A DNA stretch of 64,000 nucleotides from Dermanyssus gallinae (taxonomy: Eukaryota; Arthropoda; Arachnida; Mesostigmata; Dermanyssidae), in assembly GCA_003439945.1 (NCBI GenBank), contig QVRM01001124.1, positions 62,001-126,000 on the forward strand, written 5' to 3'. The translations under genes and the position numbers were made by a program. The notes under the pieces were generated by a model. The model had not been told where the DNA came from, made no database searches, and saw nothing but the letters and a program-made list of their open reading frames with translations. This document shows positions 60,185-64,000 of this stretch, in pieces. Positions within the stretch are counted from its first letter, which is position 1, and every line of letters begins with the position of its first letter.

Positions 60185-60680
60185 GATCGAGTTTTCGGCG
60201 CCTCTCATTTCGGTATTCGTCGGCATTTCTCCGAAAGCTACTGTTACGGCGGAGCTCGTCGGCCAAGGAGAGCGGCCGGGAGCCGCGGGACACGCGTCAG
60301 GACCAAGACCGGGCTACCGTCGCTGCTACCACCCCCACAGCCAACAACAACAACAACAGTAAGAATAACGAGAAAAAGGGAAAAAAGGAAAAGAAAGAGA
60401 AGAGCGCTGAAGGCCCACCGACAAACGCCACTGGTGCCACGATTGTTCGGGGCCTCTGGAATTCGACGCGAACGCGCCGCAACAACAAAAGCAACAGGGA
60501 CGGCGTCACCGACGGCTTTTTGCGAACTCGCAGCTTATCAAGCCGGCAAAACGATTCACTTTACGAAAACACCACCATCCGCCGTCATCCGAATCACCAT
60601 TCTCCGCACAGTCCTCCGCACAACCATCATCTGCAACAGCAGCAGCAGCAGCAGTGTTACGACGAGAACGACCGTCAAAC
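60185..60680 (+). CDS. Candidate internal exon, low-complexity protein of unknown function
   Basis: Bounded by an acceptor-like GCGCGCTGTGCAG and a good donor, CAAAC|GTGAGTAT. The open frame has a non-repetitive start (SSFRRLSFRYSSAFLRKLLL), then an Asn run, a Lys/Glu-rich block (KKGKKEKKEK), and a mixed segment ending DGFLRTRSLSSRQNDSLYE. A His/Pro/Gln-rich end (PNHHSPHSPPHNHH, then a Gln run) precedes the donor. The mix of biased and unbiased sequence with consensus splice sites resembles exons of arthropod regulatory proteins. No domain is recognised, a second frame is also open, and no partner exon could be placed, so confidence is moderate at best. Confidence 0.42.
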
Positions 60681-60694
60681 GTGAGTATGCTGGG

Positions 60695-60813
60695 CGTTTT
60701 GTTGTTGTTGGCTTTTGCTGTTGTTGTTGTTATTGTTACTGCTTTTGCTCTCTTTGCTGTTGTTGTTGTTGTTGCAGATATTGTTATTTTTATTGTTGTT
60801 GTTGTTGTTGCAG

Positions 60814-60848
<35 letters not shown>

Positions 60849-61180
60849 TCGTTCCGTTTTCGAAGGCGTATCCACCACAACTTCGATAAGGCCGGGTAAG
60901 ACAAACCGAGCAACTTTTTTTCATATCAACACTCTGGGGGTGATCACTGTATCTGGAAGAACCTTCCGTGCACTTCACACTGGTGGCAGCACAGCATTTT
61001 TACAAAAAAAGAACCGCTTTATGCGAGAACTCGATGTAAGCGTGTCCACTCACGGCTAGCGCTTGCAGACGAAAAAAAATTATTATTATTATTGTTATGG
61101 TTTGTGCTCTCTTAGCTGCTGTTGTTGTTGCAGGTATTCTTATTATTGTTGTTGTTGTTGTTGTGGCTGTTACGGTTTTT
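60695..61180. repeat. GTT and ATT triplet arrays
   Basis: (GTT)n at 60699-60733 and 60757-60776, (GTT)n then (ATT)n at 60791-60848, and (ATT/GTT)n at 61078-61163. Between them at about 60850-61059 is a non-repetitive frame (NRATFFHINTLGVITVSG...) of unknown significance. Confidence 0.85.
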
Positions 61181-61707
61181 GTGTCCTTGTTGTTGTGACG
61201 CTTTTTGTTGTTGGTCTTACTGTTGTGGTCTACGATTGTATAAGCTTCTGTCGACGCTATTTACCGCTGTCTCGAGGCGATACTTCGATTAGTTGATGCT
61301 TTATGCTTGTTACTCTGAAGTGGTATGCGAGCTCTATGTATTCAAGCATAATTCACAAGTAATGTAGCAATCATTGTAGGCTGCTATAGGGAAACGGAAC
61401 AGCAGCAGCAGCACACAGCGGCGGCGGCAGGAATAATCCCCAGCACCAACGAGAAAGTAATGGTGCAGAACTAATAGCGGTGATGGCGCCGCGATGCCAT
61501 CTGCCAAGGTTCTGTTCATTGAGAAATTACAGTAGCTGTAGTAAGAGACCTAAAGGAAGTTGAAGTTGCAGGCGGCTGGAACGGGCGCCAGCATAGCGTA
61601 GCATAACGCGTGTTGACGGCTGTCGTCCTCACCGTTCAGCGGACGCCTCCTCGTCACCGTGTACCGTGTTGTTATCTCTCGTGAGGCGTCTGCCGTTGTC
61701 ACTCAGC
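61181..61707. other. No gene recognised
   Basis: (CAG)n at about 61399-61411; no coding motif. Confidence 0.4.
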
Positions 61708-61800
61708 GACGGTGATGACGACGATGGTGATGATGATGGTAATGATGGTGGTGATGATGATGGTGATGATGATGGTAATGATGGTGATGATGATGCATAT
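61708..61800. repeat. (GAT/GGT)n triplet array
   Basis: A GATGATGATGGTAATGATGGT-type unit is duplicated. It is open in several frames (Asp-Gly, Met-Val or Ile-Thr peptides). Confidence 0.92.
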
Positions 61801-63134
61801 GATAGCCTTCAATGGGTGGGTGTTTGTTATTGCGTCAAGGGACCTCGGTCTTGTTTTCGTCGTCGTAGTCGTATACCCGCTGTTGCTGCACCTTCTCCTC
61901 AACGTTTTTCTCCTTCTCCTGTCTGCTCCTCCGGCGGCGCCGTCTCGTATCAACGCCGCCAGAAGCTGAACAAACACTTCCGCTTGCCTAGCGCTTGGCG
62001 GAGGCGGAGGCGGCAACGGTGGCAGCAGGGGCGGCTGCAGCGGCAGCGCGTTATCTCGTCCGCCGTTCTACAATGAATGTCGCCGATGCTGCTGGTTAGG
62101 TTATAAAGATCCATTTGGGGATCCACGGACGGATGGGCGATCGTAACCGAGACATAACAGAGACACGAGTGAACGACACGGCAGACATATACACACACAC
62201 ACACAGAGGCATTTATGTTTGTCCATGTTCCTGTTTGTTGAGAGAATGAAGTACGTGATTGTCTTGAAGCACGTGTGTCGCGATGACTTACCGTCGCTTT
62301 GTTTGTCTGTCTGTCTGTTTGAGAGATGTATCTATATTTTATGGTGTAGCGTCATCGCGTATAACTCCTGTGTCCAAGTTTGACAGTTTAAAAACAGAGC
62401 GCGATGTGTTCTCTCTGTAGAGGAGTTTTCACAATCGATATTCGATAATGATCCGATGTACTGTTTCGATGTCAAAATGTTGTATGTCCTCATTCGTTCT
62501 CCCATCACGCATCGTGGTAACTTGTAACTTGATAACTGGTTGCTGGCTCCGCATAGGTGATAATAATAATAATAATAATAATAAAATGGTTGTCCCCCTC
62601 TAATTCGAAGTCGAAATATTGGCAGCCAGGATGCAGCCCCATTTCGACGTCGAGCGTCGCTGGGACTGCGCTGACTGCAAGTCGAGCAAGTCGTTGGGCG
62701 TTGGATGGTTTTCCTTTTGTTGAAAACTTTCGTTTTTAATGTTGTTGTAGCTGCTGCTACTACTACTGCCTCCATCAGTACTACTTCTGCTGTGCTACTG
62801 TTGTCATCACTATTGCTGGAGCCGGCGCATGGCAGTGATCCGGGTAACAACCCGGAAAAGCGCTGTATGTAATCGCCTCATCAAGTCATATTACAATTTT
62901 GTCGAAGTAAACGAGTTCACCTTGGTACTAGTACCTCTACCCATTAGCCAGCGATAAAGCAATAGCGCATGTCGACGGGCTGCTGGAAATGGACGTCGTT
63001 AATTTAAATAGTCGCAAACAGGAGAAGGCCATGTGGAAGACAACAAATACTCAACGACGATTGCACGGAAGAACAGAGTGCGGGAACTAACCGTCCGTTG
63101 AGGCAATTGTAGCCAGCGAATTATGTTTGTTTGA

Positions 63135-63137
<3 letters not shown>
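61801..63137. other. Intergenic with short repeats
   Basis: (CA)n at about 62189-62204, (TAA)n at 62560-62584 and CTA/CTG triplets at 62751-62768. No conserved gene recognised. Confidence 0.4.

Positions 63138-63193
<56 letters not shown>
63138..63193. repeat. Compound (TA)n(GA)n microsatellite
   Basis: A TA tract of about 28 bp runs directly into a GA tract of about 27 bp. Confidence 0.96.
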
Positions 63194-63197
<4 letters not shown>

Positions 63198-63399
63198 GTA
63201 GTTCCCTCGTTTACGACCTCTCTCACTTTTATTTAAAAATAAATATTAAGCCCGTTTGGCCATAAGACGGCTTGTTTTTGTGTTAAGCCAGTTTTTGAGG
63301 TCAGTTTGGGTGAATAAGATTTCACCTCTCATTTGGCTGGATAGTGAGCGGAGAAAGCGGTAACATGTTCATGCTGGGTCAGGTGAATACGGATGTGTT

Positions 63400-63590
63400 C
63401 CCCGGCGGGAGGATGTTAAAGAACCTCCCATTCGAGTTTTCGGAGAACGGTTTTGACGGTGTTGGCATCGTGAGTCGTAGCGTTGTCATGGAGCAAGATG
63501 ATTGGGCCTTGTCTATCGACTCTTTTAGGCCGAAGGGCCTCGTTCACTCGATGTAGCTGATCTATGTAGAGATGCTGATCAACTTTGCTG
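63400..63590 (-). mobile_element. mariner transposase fragment (second family)
   Basis: The - strand frame reads LYIDQLHRVNEALRPKR, then GPIILLHDNATTHDANTVK and LRKLEWEVL, then a stop followed by HPP. This is the block around the second catalytic Asp of cecropia/SETMAR-type mariners (family L.QL.R...A......R......HDNA..H......L..L.WEVL.HPPYSPD). The third Asp block is lost after the stop. It differs from the DD34D element at 56581. Sequence upstream in the same frame (to 63832) is not recognisable. Confidence 0.6.
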
Positions 63591-64000
63591 CATCTTTCGA
63601 GCATTTCCCAGTCACATATCACACTTGCCGCCACACACAAATCAGAACATGTTCCGGGTATAGATTTGACATGGGTGGCATGAGCCACCCACTCGTTTCT
63701 GTTCCTAATGTTGGCATATATCATCACACCACACATATGGTGCAATAAATAAATGATGATGAATGTTGACATAGAGGCACCACGTATCGCCTCTAGTGGT
63801 GATTCTGTATGAAAATCAGTTATTTTGGCCACGTGTTGCTTGATGTTGGACGCGGTGTTTAGCGATAATACTCAACAGATTTGTTTTGTACACTTCCGTC
63901 AGCTTATAACGGGAACCCAAACGCCAACTATTTGAGTAAACCTCATTGAGCGAATAAGCTGAAGGATCATGTGTTGGTTGCAGCCTGTCTGCGCTGCCAG
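63591..64000. other. No gene recognised
   Basis: Possibly further decayed mariner sequence at its left end; the rest is unidentified. Confidence 0.35.

Noticed and set aside
60715..61059. 114-codon + frame following the candidate exon
   Set aside because: Begins in (GTT)n/(ATT)n; the non-repetitive end matches nothing I recognise and the phase with 60680 cannot be decided.

Overview
Eukaryotic nuclear DNA, gene-poor and repeat-rich, most likely from an arthropod. A mite or tick is possible, but nothing here fixes the taxon. The evidence is intron-containing genes with GT-AG junctions, tRNA-derived SINEs with pol III A and B boxes, mariner/Tc1-type transposons, and non-LTR retrotransposon remnants. 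More than 35 (TA)n microsatellites are spread over most of the window. Blocks of (CAA/GTT)n, (CAG/GCT)n and (GAT)n triplet repeats lie at about 15.7-18.0 kb, 43.4-47.9 kb and 60.1-62.1 kb. Most long open frames are read-through of these repeats (IYIY..., VVVV..., NNNN..., TTTT...) and are not genes.

Two conserved genes are supported, and they are convergent. On the + strand, exons between about 7.86 and 10.91 kb encode the C-terminal part of SNAPC3 (SNAP50), a subunit of the factor that starts snRNA transcription. A further upstream exon may lie at 6270-6442. On the - strand, two exons at 12.04-12.85 kb encode a complete pterin-4a-carbinolamine dehydratase (PCBD/DCoH). Weaker candidate coding segments lie at 43577-43912 and 60185-60680.

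Layout: 0-5 kb holds dispersed LINE-like 3' ends, a perfect 90-bp-arm palindrome around a (TA)n core, the 3' end of an R2-like retrotransposon with a restriction-like endonuclease domain, and a second decayed LINE. 4.7-7.1 kb holds SINE copies. 7.8-12.9 kb holds the two genes, with a MITE-like element inside a SNAPC3 intron. 13.6-14.4 kb is a decayed LINE. 15.7-18.0 kb is a triplet-repeat block. 18-42 kb has SINEs, LINE reverse-transcriptase remnants, a U2 snRNA-like fragment, DNA transposon remnants and many (TA)n arrays. 42-48 kb has a 17-bp minisatellite and large triplet arrays. 48.9-55.1 kb has SINE-B copies and a decayed transposase. 56.0-57.9 kb has a nested local duplication carrying a mariner element with near-complete ends. 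58-64 kb has more repeats, a candidate exon and a mariner fragment.

I found no operon, defence island, CRISPR array or other multi-gene system. The notable content is repeat biology: two SINE families, one with clear target-site duplications; an RLE-type retrotransposon whose two copies both sit at (TA)n; and the palindrome. SINE-A and SINE-B are my own labels.
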